The position numbers were made by a program, and so were the translations under genes. A DNA stretch of 64,000 nt, taken from Legionella norrlandica. Lineage in GTDB: Bacteria; Pseudomonadota; Gammaproteobacteria; Legionellales; Legionellaceae. The stretch spans positions 1-64,000 of the forward strand of contig NZ_JNCF01000004.1 of assembly GCF_000770585.1 (NCBI RefSeq), in the 5' to 3' direction. Positions within the stretch are counted from its first letter, which is position 1. Every line of letters starts with the position of its first letter. A model generated the notes under the pieces. The model was not told where the DNA came from. It was given only the letters and a program-made list of their open reading frames with translations, and did no database searches. Shown in pieces: positions 24,685 to 34,125 of the stretch.

Positions 24685-27567
24685 TTACAATAAGAGATTC
24701 AGACTAATCTCCCCATACTGGTAGGAATAATCCGGTGAATTAATAAATGCTGATGCCTGATGTATATTGGCATAATAGGCAGTGAAAAACAAACACTTGG
24801 TTATAGGTCCATTAATTCCTAATCCCCATTGATAAGTTGGACTGGATGTAGTTGTGGAATCAGGATCAGGAGTAATATATTGGCGTCCTACCCCCCCATC
24901 CAAATAATAGTGCCATGTAGCTCCTAATCTTCTTCCCAATTTTAACAGGATTTTCTTTTCCATGTATTCATGCGGACTAAAATAATTGGGTGATCTGAAT
25001 TTATTGGAAAATTCTCTCAAAGCGCCCACTACTGTTACCCCCAAATCGGGAATAATTAATATCGAAGAGGATAAGAAATAACCATCTCTGGAATTGGTAT
25101 CACTCATATTGAGTTTCGAGTAGGCTCCATTAAATTTTACGTAAGGCAGAGGGTTTAGATTGAGGGATGCACTGTATAAATTATCAGTAATTTGATGGTT
25201 AAATGCAGGGAAAGTTTCAATGACTTCTTTTTGGGTAAGTAACTGTACTGAGACATAATCGTTTGGGGTATATGTCCCATCCAATCCCCATAAAAAGGGG
25301 TTCCAATGATTACGTTGTGAGGGAGTCATATTAATATACTCAATAGGTTCCATGCGTCCTTTAAAAATTAAGTGACGGGTTGGGCGCAAAATTTGGCCTA
25401 TATAAAAACCCTTTGCATCCAGTTTAAAAGACTCATGTTGCTTATATCTTATATAATCAGGACCTAAAAACGTTTGAGCTTGTTGACTCCAATAATGAGT
25501 ATACTCCAGTGTAGTTCTTCTTTTGTTGAAAGTCTCAGAATCCTCAGATACAAAGACAGATGGCATTACAACGTTTGGCCAGGTTGCCAAATTGGTTTGC
25601 CATCTTAAATCTAGCAAGTCTTTTCCAAGCCCTGAATTTAAATTTATCTTTGATGTAATAGGGTAATATTTTTCTAATATATCTTTTGTTACATCTGCCC
25701 AATTTGCCCATAAAGTAGCTTGAGATGCAGCAATTACGGCTTGAGGAGTAGTAAAATTAAATCCATTTGGAATCATTTGATAGGCGAGTCGTGGGCGGTC
25801 ATAATAAGCTAGGCTTTTTACTAAACCAGCCAGAGCCAATTCATAATCTGTAGGAGACAATTTATATTGTAGTAACAATCGATATGATTTTTGTGCCCGC
25901 ACATACCATGCCAACCAGAATTGCATTTTAGCGATACCAAATAATGCCTTTACCTGTTCCGATGCGTTACTGGCTACTGAAAATGCTTGTTTGTAAAAAT
26001 ATAGCGCCCTATCTGGCTTATTCAAAATAGTCATGCTTTCTGCTGCAATCATATCAACCTGGTAATTATCGCCTGAGCCAATATACCCCTTGATCAAACT
26101 ATAAGCACTTGCTCCATCATTTGTACTGATAAATTGTCTTGCTTGTTGAAGTAGTTGCTCGAATTTAAGCTGAGCAATTTGACTTGTTAATTTTATTTTA
26201 ATGTCTTCTAATTGTTTTTTCTCACTTTGATTTAAAGAAAATTTCTTTAAACTGAACAACGTTTGATTTGCAGATTTTATATCATTTAACCACACTTGCA
26301 TTTTTACCATTCCTAACAAAGCCGCTCTTTTGTCAGAATTCTTATCACTAAAGGCAAGCGCCTGCTTAAAATATTCAAGCGATTTTTTGGGATTTTCCAT
26401 AATAGCCATACTTTGAGCGGCAAGAATATAGAGATGAGGATTTTTCTCTTTATTTAAATGACGCTTAATCGATTCAAGCGCACTTTTACCATTATTCTTA
26501 TTAATGTAATCCCGAGCTTTTTGCATAGCATCGCTTAATTCAAAATGATAGATTGTATTTAAACCCGTCTCTGCAATGGCCTTATCTTCATTCGATAATT
26601 GCATATTAAGTAAAGTCCGATAATTATCGGTAGCTTCAGGATATTTTTTCAGCCATATATTGGTGCGGGCAATTCTGAATAATGCTATCCGTTCAATAAC
26701 TACATTATTTTCTTTTTTTGCATTTTCATAAGCTATCTTGTAGTGAGTCAATGCTTCAGACGGGTTTTCCTGAGTGGATGCTGTATCTCCTAAAGCAATT
26801 TCACTGTTGCTATTATCTTCTGCAGGTTGCAAATTTTTCAGTGCTGTTTTCAACCCGGCATTTGCAATAGCTCTGTCCTCTTCTGACAATTGCATGGCAA
26901 GCAAGTGTTGATAAGAATTGACAGCTTCCTGGTATCTTTTTAGCCACATATTAGTCCGAGCAATTTTAAATAATGCTACTCGTTCGATAACCATATTATT
27001 TTCTTTTTTTGCATTTTCATAAGCTGCGTTGTAGTGAGTGAATGCTTCAGATGGATTTTCTTGAGCAGCAGCGGCATCACCTAGTGCAATTTCAGTGTTG
27101 TCCTTCCCTTCTTCTGTTGGTAAATTTCCTTGTGCTGTTTTTAATCCAGCGTTTGCAATAGCTCTATCCTCTTCTGATAATTGTATAGAAAGCAAGCGTT
27201 GATAAGAATTGGCAGCTTCCTGGTATCTTTTTAGCCACATATTAGTCCGGGCAATTTTAAATAATGCTACTCGTTCGATAACCACATTATTTTCATTTTT
27301 TGCATTCCTATATGCCATTTCATAATAATTTAACGCTTTAGAAGGATTCTCTAATTCTGAATAAGCATCTCCTAAAGAAATCTCCACATTGTAGTTATCA
27401 TCAATTTGATTCAGCTTTTCTAGGATAGGTATTGCTTCCATCAGCCTATTTTGTTCAATTAACACCTTAGCTTTAGAGAATTCCTGCCAATAATTACTTT
27501 CCGCTCCTGAGTAAGCTAAGTTTATCCATATCTCAAGAAGAGAAATTATTAACCAATTTCTTTTCAC
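24685..27567 (-). CDS. TPR-rich outer-membrane beta-barrel protein (PgaA/BcsC-like layout)
   Basis: A 960-residue protein. The GTG at 27567 was chosen because it begins a good signal peptide (MKRNWLIISLLEIW...AYSG); an upstream ATG at 27630 would add 21 residues before it. Residues about 30-600 are tandem TPR-like helices, including three near-copies of a 97-residue unit (about 73-350). The last 330 residues alternate polar and aromatic strands and end in LNLLL, as in an outer-membrane barrel. Layout resembles exopolysaccharide exporters such as PgaA, but strict homology is not shown. It is convergent with the GT2 gene, three bases apart. Confidence 0.72.
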   Translation of the reverse strand: MKRNWLIISLLEIWINLAYSGAESNYWQEFSKAKVLIEQNRLMEAIPILEKLNQIDDNYNVEISLGDAYSELENPSKALNYYEMAYRNAKNENNVVIERVALFKIARTNMWLKRYQEAANSYQRLLSIQLSEEDRAIANAGLKTAQGNLPTEEGKDNTEIALGDAAAAQENPSEAFTHYNAAYENAKKENNMVIERVALFKIARTNMWLKRYQEAVNSYQHLLAMQLSEEDRAIANAGLKTALKNLQPAEDNSNSEIALGDTASTQENPSEALTHYKIAYENAKKENNVVIERIALFRIARTNIWLKKYPEATDNYRTLLNMQLSNEDKAIAETGLNTIYHFELSDAMQKARDYINKNNGKSALESIKRHLNKEKNPHLYILAAQSMAIMENPKKSLEYFKQALAFSDKNSDKRAALLGMVKMQVWLNDIKSANQTLFSLKKFSLNQSEKKQLEDIKIKLTSQIAQLKFEQLLQQARQFISTNDGASAYSLIKGYIGSGDNYQVDMIAAESMTILNKPDRALYFYKQAFSVASNASEQVKALFGIAKMQFWLAWYVRAQKSYRLLLQYKLSPTDYELALAGLVKSLAYYDRPRLAYQMIPNGFNFTTPQAVIAASQATLWANWADVTKDILEKYYPITSKINLNSGLGKDLLDLRWQTNLATWPNVVMPSVFVSEDSETFNKRRTTLEYTHYWSQQAQTFLGPDYIRYKQHESFKLDAKGFYIGQILRPTRHLIFKGRMEPIEYINMTPSQRNHWNPFLWGLDGTYTPNDYVSVQLLTQKEVIETFPAFNHQITDNLYSASLNLNPLPYVKFNGAYSKLNMSDTNSRDGYFLSSSILIIPDLGVTVVGALREFSNKFRSPNYFSPHEYMEKKILLKLGRRLGATWHYYLDGGVGRQYITPDPDSTTTSSPTYQWGLGINGPITKCLFFTAYYANIHQASAFINSPDYSYQYGEISLNLLL
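26530..27351 (-). repeat. Three tandem 97-codon repeats in the TPR gene
   Basis: Units begin with ENPS and share AYENAKKENN, VIER.ALF.IARTN.WLK.Y and LSEEDRAIANAGLKTA. The first two full units are nearly identical at both protein and DNA level; the third has diverged. Unit size is 291 bases. This marks recent internal duplication. Confidence 0.8.
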
Positions 27568-27886
27568 GGTATTCTCAAATCCTTTTATCACAAAACTATA
27601 AATTATAGTGTCACGTCCCACAGGATTCAATCGGCATTTCCTTGTTATTCGCGTCGAAAATAAATTAAAAAAAGATTAAAAATTATACATATAGGATCAA
27701 ATTTCGAGATGAATACTAACGTTGCATAGCCCGTTTATTGGCAAGAATAGAAGAGCTCAAAGCTCTCATCCAAGTGAAGGATTAAGCAAGTTACTACGCA
27801 CCAACCCCTTTGCTTTGATTGTTCTTCTAAAACTTAGTTATCTTGAGTATAATCCCTATCGTACTTTTTATGAGTGGATCTGAATA
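27568..27886. other. Divergent intergenic region between the TPR gene and coaX
   Basis: An AT-rich region that must hold promoters for both genes. No clear hairpin, terminator or further gene is seen apart from a possible N-terminal extension of the TPR gene to 27630. Confidence 0.4.
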
Positions 27887-28654
27887 ATGATTCTGTGTAT
27901 AGATGTAGGAAATTCTCACATATATGGTGGAGTATTTGATGGCGATGAGATTAAACTTAGATTTCGTCATACTTCACAAGTCAGTACCTCAGATGAGTTA
28001 GGTATCTTTTTAAAAAGCGTTTTGCGAGAAAATAATTGTTCTCCGGAAACAATTAGGAAAATTGCTATTTGTTCCGTAGTCCCACAGCTAGATTATTCCT
28101 TACGGTCAGCCTGTGTGAAATACTTTTCCACAGATCCTTTCTTATTGCAGGCAGGAGTTAAAACTGGTTTGAATATCAAATACAGGAATCCTATTGAAGT
28201 TGGGGCCGATCGAATTGCTAATGCTATAGCGGCTATTCATAGCTATCCTAATCAAAATATTATTGTGATTGATTTCGGGACTGCTACTACATTTTGTGCT
28301 ATTTCCAAACAGAGAGCGTATTTAGGGGGAGCAATATTGCCTGGTGTGAGGCTATCTGTCGATGCCTTATCAAGAAATACTGCAAAATTACCCGCTGTAG
28401 AAATTGTGAGAACTGATAATGTGGTCGGTCGTTCTACTATAGAAAGTATTCAATCTGGAGTTTACTATGGTGTTCTCGGGGCTTGCAGAGAATTAATTCA
28501 AAGAATACGCAATGAAGTTTTTGAGGGGGATGAAACATTAATTTTAGCAACAGGTGGATTTGCATCTTTATTTGATAAACAAGATCTCTATGATTATCTT
28601 GTACCCGATTTGGTTCTACAAGGTATCCGCTTGGCCGCTTTAATGAATAGCTGA
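27887..28654 (+). CDS. coaX: Type III pantothenate kinase
   Basis: CoaX phosphorylates pantothenate in the first step of coenzyme A synthesis. The 255 residues show the ASKHA-fold motifs: MILCIDVGNSHIYGGVFDG at the N-terminus, GADRIANAIAA, VIDFGTATTFCAI, the GGAILPGVRLSVDAL loop and a C-terminal ATGGFASLF. Type III enzymes are not inhibited by CoA and use a monovalent cation. No strong ribosome site precedes the ATG. It stands alone before the dcw cluster. Confidence 0.93.
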   Translation: MILCIDVGNSHIYGGVFDGDEIKLRFRHTSQVSTSDELGIFLKSVLRENNCSPETIRKIAICSVVPQLDYSLRSACVKYFSTDPFLLQAGVKTGLNIKYRNPIEVGADRIANAIAAIHSYPNQNIIVIDFGTATTFCAISKQRAYLGGAILPGVRLSVDALSRNTAKLPAVEIVRTDNVVGRSTIESIQSGVYYGVLGACRELIQRIRNEVFEGDETLILATGGFASLFDKQDLYDYLVPDLVLQGIRLAALMNS

Positions 28655-28855
28655 AACCTTCCTATTTTGCTAAAGCGTAATTATCATAAATTTTCTAATA
28701 TCTCCTATCGATCCTGCCTTTAATTTAAAAGCCTGTGGCGTTGGTAAAGCCAAAGTTTTTTGTTCATATTATTTCCTTATAGAGTTCTTTTAAATCATCT
28801 TTAAGTTTTCCCCAAGTAACTTATAAAAAAATTATCAAAAAAGTACGTTTTCAGC

Positions 28856-28885
28856 TTGACGCATGTAGAAATGTGTTCCTATAGT
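28856..28885 (+). promoter_or_regulatory. Putative sigma-70 promoter of the dcw cluster
   Basis: TTGACG (28856-28861), an 18-base spacer, then TATAGT (28880-28885), about 75 bases before the mraZ ATG and directly upstream of MraZ-type boxes. Confidence 0.6.
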
Positions 28886-28893
28886 GTAGAAAA

Positions 28894-28929
28894 GTGGGGT
28901 AAAATAATAAAAAAGTGGAGAATTGTGGA
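28894..28929 (+). promoter_or_regulatory. MraZ operator repeats
   Basis: GTGGG at 28894, GTGGA at 28915 and GTGGA at 28925. The last two are ten bases apart, the spacing known for MraZ TGGGN direct repeats; the first is 21 bases ahead. They lie just after the putative promoter, as expected for autorepression. Confidence 0.65.
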
Positions 28930-28958
28930 GAATGATTCTCCTTTATTTGGGAAAAACC

Positions 28959-29417
28959 ATGTTTCGTGGAATTAATGCCATCACCATAGACACTAAAGGA
29001 CGCTTAGCTATCCCAACGCGTTACAGAAGTGCTTTGGGTGCAGAAGAGAAAATTCCTTTAGTGGTAACTATTGATACTGAAGAAACATGCTTACTCCTCT
29101 ATACAGCAGCACAATGGCAAATTATTGAAGACAATTTGCAGAAACTACCTAGTTTCAATGCTGCAGCAAGAAGAATCCAACGTCTGTTAATTGGCCATGC
29201 AACTGATGTAGAAATGGATGCTAATGGGCGGGTACTTTTGCCGACAGTGTTAAGAAATTATGCAAAGTTAGAAAAAGATGTCGTGATGATAGGACAAGGA
29301 AATAAATTTGAGGTTTGGAATAAAGAATTATGGGAATCCAAGCGCGAGCAATGGCTGACCGAAGAGTCTACCGGGACTGATGGATTACCTGAAGAAATGA
29401 AGACGTTCTCTTTATAG
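28959..29417 (+). CDS. mraZ: Transcriptional regulator MraZ
   Basis: MraZ is an AbrB-like DNA-binding protein that represses the division and cell-wall cluster. The 152 residues contain two SpoVT-AbrB domains with the diagnostic DxKGR/DxxGR turns: ITIDTKGRLAIPTRYR and VEMDANGRVLLPTVLR. The ATG at 28959 (MFRGINAI) is the family start; an upstream in-frame GTG at 28923 would begin inside the operator repeats. It heads the dcw genes. Confidence 0.95.
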   Translation: MFRGINAITIDTKGRLAIPTRYRSALGAEEKIPLVVTIDTEETCLLLYTAAQWQIIEDNLQKLPSFNAAARRIQRLLIGHATDVEMDANGRVLLPTVLRNYAKLEKDVVMIGQGNKFEVWNKELWESKREQWLTEESTGTDGLPEEMKTFSL

Positions 29418-29428
29418 CGGAATAAGAA

Positions 29429-30355
29429 ATGGCAAAGCATCAATCAGTCTTATTACATGAATCAATTAAAGGACTGGCTATAAAGCCGGATGGCACTTAT
29501 TTTGATGGCACTTTTGGTCGTGGCGGTCATAGCCGAGAAATATTAAAGCATTTAAATGATAAAGGTCGGTTGTTTGCAATAGATAAAGATCTCGACGCTG
29601 TTCAGTATGCAAAAGATCATTTTGGTCTGGATAAACGATTTCATATATTTCATGGCTCATTTGCAAAAATCAAAGAATTTGCGTCACAAGCAGGTGTACT
29701 TGGTTTAGTAGATGGAATTTTACTTGATCTTGGGGTGTCTTCGCCTCAGCTAGATAACCCTGAAAGAGGATTCAGTTTTATGCTACAAGGGCCTCTCGAT
29801 ATGAGAATGGACTTAACCCAATCAATAAACGCTGCCAATTTTATAAATAAAGCGGAGACTAATGAGTTGGCTTATGTGTTTAGAACCTATGGTGAGGAAC
29901 GTTTTGCAGGCAGGATAGCTAAGGCAATCGTGGATGCTAGAAAGATAAAGCCAATAACAACAACTTTTCAATTAGCAGAAATTATTAAAGAAGCAAATCC
30001 TAAATGGGAGAAGCATAAACACCCAGCAACAAGAGTATTTCAGGCAATTCGAATCCATGTAAACCAAGAGCTAACTGATCTAAGTAATTGTTTAGATCAG
30101 TGTTTGGATGTATTAGGACCGGGAGGACGTTTGGCTGTTATAAGCTTTCATTCTCTTGAAGATCGGATAGTCAAACAATTTATGCGCGATAAGGAACAAG
30201 GGAATAGGCCTCCTGTTGAAGTGCCAATCAGGCATGAAGCCATGAAGACCAATTTTAGGAAAGTAGGTAAAGCAATAAAACCGCAGAGTGAAGAAGTGGA
30301 GCAAAATGTTAGATCTCGAAGTGCTGTACTTAGGATAGGGGAGAAATTAGCATGA
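29429..30355 (+). CDS. rsmH: 16S rRNA m4C1402 methyltransferase RsmH
   Basis: RsmH (MraW) methylates C1402 of 16S rRNA. The 308 residues show the AdoMet site [14 protein letters not shown], then [20 protein letters not shown] and the late [14 protein letters not shown], all signatures of the family. It starts 11 bases after mraZ and overlaps ftsL by four bases (ATGA), consistent with one operon. Confidence 0.96.
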   Translation: MAKHQSVLLHESIKGLAIKPDGTYFDGTFGRGGHSREILKHLNDKGRLFAIDKDLDAVQYAKDHFGLDKRFHIFHGSFAKIKEFASQAGVLGLVDGILLDLGVSSPQLDNPERGFSFMLQGPLDMRMDLTQSINAANFINKAETNELAYVFRTYGEERFAGRIAKAIVDARKIKPITTTFQLAEIIKEANPKWEKHKHPATRVFQAIRIHVNQELTDLSNCLDQCLDVLGPGGRLAVISFHSLEDRIVKQFMRDKEQGNRPPVEVPIRHEAMKTNFRKVGKAIKPQSEEVEQNVRSRSAVLRIGEKLA

Positions 30356-30690
30356 ACGCTGCAGCGAAAGTCATTAACCAAAGTAATATATTTAATGGTC
30401 AATTGGCAGATATGCAAATGTCAAAATCACTATATATGTTGGTAGTACTATTAGTAGCTGTACTAGTGAGCGCTTTTATGGTTATTTATAGCACTAACTC
30501 CTATAGATTAACTCTAAGTCAGATGCAACAAGAGGAGCAGCAAACTCATTTCTTGCAATTGCAATGGGGACAATTATTATTAGAACAAACGAGTTTAGCT
30601 ACTCCTGCTCGAGTCGAGGAGTTAGCCATAGAAAAATTAGGAATGACTTTGCCTACTACTAAAAATACTTATTTATTACATCCTCGATAA
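30352..30690 (+). CDS. ftsL: Cell division protein FtsL
   Basis: A 112-residue bitopic membrane protein: a cytoplasmic N-terminus of about 27 residues, one transmembrane helix (about 28-46: [21 protein letters not shown]), then a leucine-zipper-like periplasmic segment and the conserved ending [15 protein letters not shown]. FtsL links FtsB/FtsQ and activates FtsWI in the divisome. Position between rsmH and ftsI confirms the call. Confidence 0.92.
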   Translation: MNAAAKVINQSNIFNGQLADMQMSKSLYMLVVLLVAVLVSAFMVIYSTNSYRLTLSQMQQEEQQTHFLQLQWGQLLLEQTSLATPARVEELAIEKLGMTLPTTKNTYLLHPR

Positions 30691-30860
30691 ACAAGTATTT
30701 TTAGAACTTTGAAAGAAGCCAAGTATTTTTTCATGCGTAGGCCTTGGAGGTAGGAGAAAATCGTCTCGAAAAGTATTAAGGCTTCATGTACACTTATGAC
30801 TCATTAATTTTCTCAAATCTATTATGCTGTGCTTAGAAAAACTTTTATGAGTAGTCCTAT

Positions 30861-32525
30861 ATGAAAAAAACATACAACCATTTTGCCAGATTGGTCACTG
30901 TAGCCGTTTTTTTCTCTTTGATTTTAGCCATTTTAATATGGAGAATGGTTGATCTTACCGTTCTCCATAGACAATTTTTACAAGGTCAAGGTGATGCTCG
31001 AAGCATACGCGTTATAGATATACCTGCTTATCGAGGTATGATAACTGATAGAAATGGCACCCCCCTTGCTGTTAGTACGCCAGTCGAATCCGTTTGGGTT
31101 AACCCCAAGGAGTTTGCTCCAGATAAGGAGCAATTTATGCGTCTTGCTAAATACTTGAATCTGACCCCTAAAGAATTAAGCAGGAAAATTGTTTATGCCG
31201 AAAATCGGGAATTTGTTTATCTACAGAGACAAATACCACCAACATTATCTAAAAAGATAGAAGCTTTAAAAATTCCCGGTATCAATTTTCAAAAAGAATT
31301 CAAGCGCTACTACCCGGACTCTGATAGCATTTCTCAATTAATAGGGTTTACCAATGTTGATGATCAAGGTATTGAAGGCATTGAGCTCGCTTATCAAGAC
31401 TGGCTCATGGGGGTTGTTGGCAAAAAGAGGGTAATTAAAGATCGATTAGGTAGAGTGGTGGATGATCTGGGGATTTTGAAAGAACCGCGTCCAGGACATG
31501 AATTAACTTTAAGTATCGATAGAAGATTACAATATTTGGCTTATAGTGAATTAGGTAAGACGGTTGAGGAATTTTCTGCCAAGTCAGGTTCCGTTGTTGT
31601 AGTTGATGCGGAAAATGGTGAAATTTTAGCTGTAGCCAATGTGCCTTCCTACAATCCTAATTCTCGTGGTCACTATGATAAAGAAACCTACCGGAATAGG
31701 GCGCTTACAGATACTTTTGAACCTGGCTCTGTAATCAAATCATTCAGTATTGCTAGTGCCTTGGAAACTGGTTTGTTTACTCCAGATACAATTATTGATA
31801 CTAATCCGGGTTGGATGACAGTTCATGGTCGTACCGTAAGAGATATTCACAATTATGGCGTATTAGACGTTACCGGAATTTTGCAGCATTCCAGTAACGT
31901 AGGAGTTACAAAGATGGTGTTATCAAGTCCTCCTGAACAATTAATAGGCTTTTTACAAAAATGCGGTTTTGGGCAACGCTCTGACCTGGGGTATCCTGGA
32001 GAAAGTGAGGGTGGAATAGTAAAAGCTAAGGACGCTAATCCTTTTGTTTTAGCTACATTAGGGTTTGGCTATGGTTTGTCGGTTACGGCATTGCAGTTAG
32101 CAAAGGCCAATTTAATTTTTGCAAATAAAGGGCGCTTAATACCGGTTACTTTGATTCATAATGACACCCCAACCCCAGGGATTCAGGTTATACAACCTAA
32201 AACTGCCGAACAAGTATTATTGATGATGGAATCCGTGATGAATAAAGGTACTGGTAAAGCTGCAAGAATCCCAGGTTATAGAGTAGCTGGTAAAACTGGG
32301 ACTGCACGCGTAGCTGGAAAAAATGGGTATAAAGATAGAAAATACACGGCCAGTTTTATTGGCATAGCACCGGTTTCCAAGCCCAAATTTGTTGTTGCCG
32401 TGATTATTCATGAACCTTCGCGTAAAGGGTATTATGCCGCTTCGGTTGCAGCACCTTTATTCGCAAAAGTGATGTCTGGTTCTTTACGATTATTCAATAT
32501 TCCTACAGATGAACCAGTTGGTTAA
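30861..32525 (+). CDS. ftsI: Penicillin-binding protein 3, septal transpeptidase
   Basis: FtsI crosslinks septal peptidoglycan. The 554 residues hold a transmembrane anchor (about 14-34), a PBP dimerisation domain and a transpeptidase domain with the serine motif EPGSVIKSF (SxxK), the SSN triad in QHSSNVG and KTGT in VAGKTGTARV. It is separated from ftsL by 170 bases, unusually wide for this operon, and from murE by 117 bases that hold overlapping hairpins. Confidence 0.95.
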   Translation: MKKTYNHFARLVTVAVFFSLILAILIWRMVDLTVLHRQFLQGQGDARSIRVIDIPAYRGMITDRNGTPLAVSTPVESVWVNPKEFAPDKEQFMRLAKYLNLTPKELSRKIVYAENREFVYLQRQIPPTLSKKIEALKIPGINFQKEFKRYYPDSDSISQLIGFTNVDDQGIEGIELAYQDWLMGVVGKKRVIKDRLGRVVDDLGILKEPRPGHELTLSIDRRLQYLAYSELGKTVEEFSAKSGSVVVVDAENGEILAVANVPSYNPNSRGHYDKETYRNRALTDTFEPGSVIKSFSIASALETGLFTPDTIIDTNPGWMTVHGRTVRDIHNYGVLDVTGILQHSSNVGVTKMVLSSPPEQLIGFLQKCGFGQRSDLGYPGESEGGIVKAKDANPFVLATLGFGYGLSVTALQLAKANLIFANKGRLIPVTLIHNDTPTPGIQVIQPKTAEQVLLMMESVMNKGTGKAARIPGYRVAGKTGTARVAGKNGYKDRKYTASFIGIAPVSKPKFVVAVIIHEPSRKGYYAASVAAPLFAKVMSGSLRLFNIPTDEPVG

Positions 32526-32530
32526 AAAGA

Positions 32531-32588
32531 CAGATTGGTCTTTAGCCCAACCAATCTGCGACACATCTTCAGGTTGGGCTAAAGACTA
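32531..32588 (+). promoter_or_regulatory. Two mutually exclusive hairpins between ftsI and murE
   Basis: Hairpin 1 pairs CAGATTGGT (32531-32539) with ACCAATCTG (32550-32558), nine perfect pairs. Hairpin 2 pairs 32536-32552 with 32572-32588 (GGTTGGGCTAAAGACTA), 16 of 17 positions. They share 32536-32539 and 32550-32552, so only one can form. There is no T-run after either. Could be an attenuator-like control, an mRNA processing site or a dispersed palindrome. Confidence 0.55.
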
Positions 32589-32642
32589 ACGTACAGTTGA
32601 TGAAGCTTTTGGTGAGAGGAAAGAAAATAGGAGTCTTATTCG

Positions 32643-34094
32643 GTGGAACTAACTCAATTATTAAAACCTTGGCTTAAACAAGACATTGTTAAGTGTGTTG
32701 TGAGTGATATAAAAAATGATAGTCGCTTAGTGAAAGAAGGGGATTTATTCATTGCTTACCCTGGTGCTGCTTCTGATGGTCGATTGTTTATAGAGAAAGC
32801 TGTTGCTGCAGGTGCTATAGCAGTAGTTTATGAGCCTGATGACTTTCCTTCCTCCTGCACTTTACCTTTGATACTCCCATGTATACCTATTCCGCAATTA
32901 GCAGAAAAACTAGGTGAAATAGCCCAGCGTTTCTTCAATAATCCCTCTGAATCTATGGGTTTAACTGGAGTGACAGGTACTAATGGGAAGACTACTATTG
33001 CTTATCAGTTGGCACAAGCCCATGATCGGTTAGGGCAGCGTTCTGCTTATATAGGGACTATAGGGCAAGGTGAAATTCATTCTTTAAAACCTTTAGATAA
33101 TACCACTCCAGATGCTCTTTGTTTGCAAAGATTGATGCATGTGTATAAAGAGCAGGGTATTAAACAGGTTTGTATGGAGGTCTCTTCTCATGCTTTAAGT
33201 CAGCACAGGGTTGATTCTTTAAGATTTAATCAAGCTATATTTACTAATCTCACATTAGATCATTTGGACTATCATCACACTATGGAAGCCTATGGTGCTG
33301 CTAAGGCTAGATTATTTGAACGAGAAGAACTTGAATGGGCTATTATTAATCAGGATGATAATTTTCATGGCCATATTAGCCGTGTTTTAAAGTTAAACGT
33401 AAAAAAAATTACTTATGGCTTACAGCAGAACTGCGATGTTAAAGCAGTGAGATGGAATATGGATATCAAGGGTACAGAAATTGAAGTACAATCCCCATGG
33501 GGGAACCATCAGTTAGAGATCAAAGCTTTGGGTGCGTTCAATATCTATAATAGCTTGGCTGTGTATAGCAGTTTGCTTGCTAAGGGGTATTTGCCTGAAA
33601 AAGTAGCGAGTATTATGACTCAATTAAGAGCTGCTCCGGGACGTATGGAAATCGTAGCTCAATCTCCTTATGTTCTTGTTGATTATGCCCATACTCCAGA
33701 TGCTTTAGAAAATGTTCTTACCACATTAAATCAATTAAAAAAAGGACGTTTGTGGGTGGTTTTTGGTTGTGGTGGTGATAGAGACAAAACCAAACGGCCA
33801 ATTATGGGAAAAGCAGCCAGTTTATACGCCGATCATATTGTCATTACCAGCGATAATCCACGCAGCGAGGATCCTGAAATTATTGTTGAGGAAATTGCGC
33901 ACGGTATTCCTTCCTCTGTTTTTGTCTCTAAATTGATAAATCGGGAGGAGGCAATTGCTTATGCTTTAAGCAATGCTGAGCGCGACGATATTATATTAAT
34001 TGCAGGTAAAGGACATGAAGCTTATCAGCAGATAGGAAATGTAAAACATGTTTTTTCTGATCAAGAGGTGGTGAGACGTTTAATAAATAACTAA
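32643..34094 (+). CDS. murE: UDP-MurNAc-tripeptide synthetase (meso-DAP adding)
   Basis: MurE adds meso-diaminopimelate to UDP-MurNAc-L-Ala-D-Glu. The 483 residues show the P-loop GVTGTNGKTT, the MEVSSHAL signature, VDYAHTPDAL and the DNPR motif (TSDNPRSEDP), which marks meso-DAP rather than lysine specificity. The GTG start at 32643 is preceded by AGGAG. It is the last gene of this partial dcw cluster; murF and the later genes are not here. Its amino-acid substrate comes from the pathway of dapD/dapE at the window start. Confidence 0.95.
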   Translation: MELTQLLKPWLKQDIVKCVVSDIKNDSRLVKEGDLFIAYPGAASDGRLFIEKAVAAGAIAVVYEPDDFPSSCTLPLILPCIPIPQLAEKLGEIAQRFFNNPSESMGLTGVTGTNGKTTIAYQLAQAHDRLGQRSAYIGTIGQGEIHSLKPLDNTTPDALCLQRLMHVYKEQGIKQVCMEVSSHALSQHRVDSLRFNQAIFTNLTLDHLDYHHTMEAYGAAKARLFEREELEWAIINQDDNFHGHISRVLKLNVKKITYGLQQNCDVKAVRWNMDIKGTEIEVQSPWGNHQLEIKALGAFNIYNSLAVYSSLLAKGYLPEKVASIMTQLRAAPGRMEIVAQSPYVLVDYAHTPDALENVLTTLNQLKKGRLWVVFGCGGDRDKTKRPIMGKAASLYADHIVITSDNPRSEDPEIIVEEIAHGIPSSVFVSKLINREEAIAYALSNAERDDIILIAGKGHEAYQQIGNVKHVFSDQEVVRRLINN

Positions 34095-34125
34095 GCTATG
34101 AGAAATGTTTTTGTTACCGGCATTC

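Noticed and set aside
30715-30775. GAAGCC/GGCTTC hairpin between ftsL and ftsI as a repeat element
   Set aside because: Only six outer bases pair; the inner sequence does not, so no claim beyond chance.
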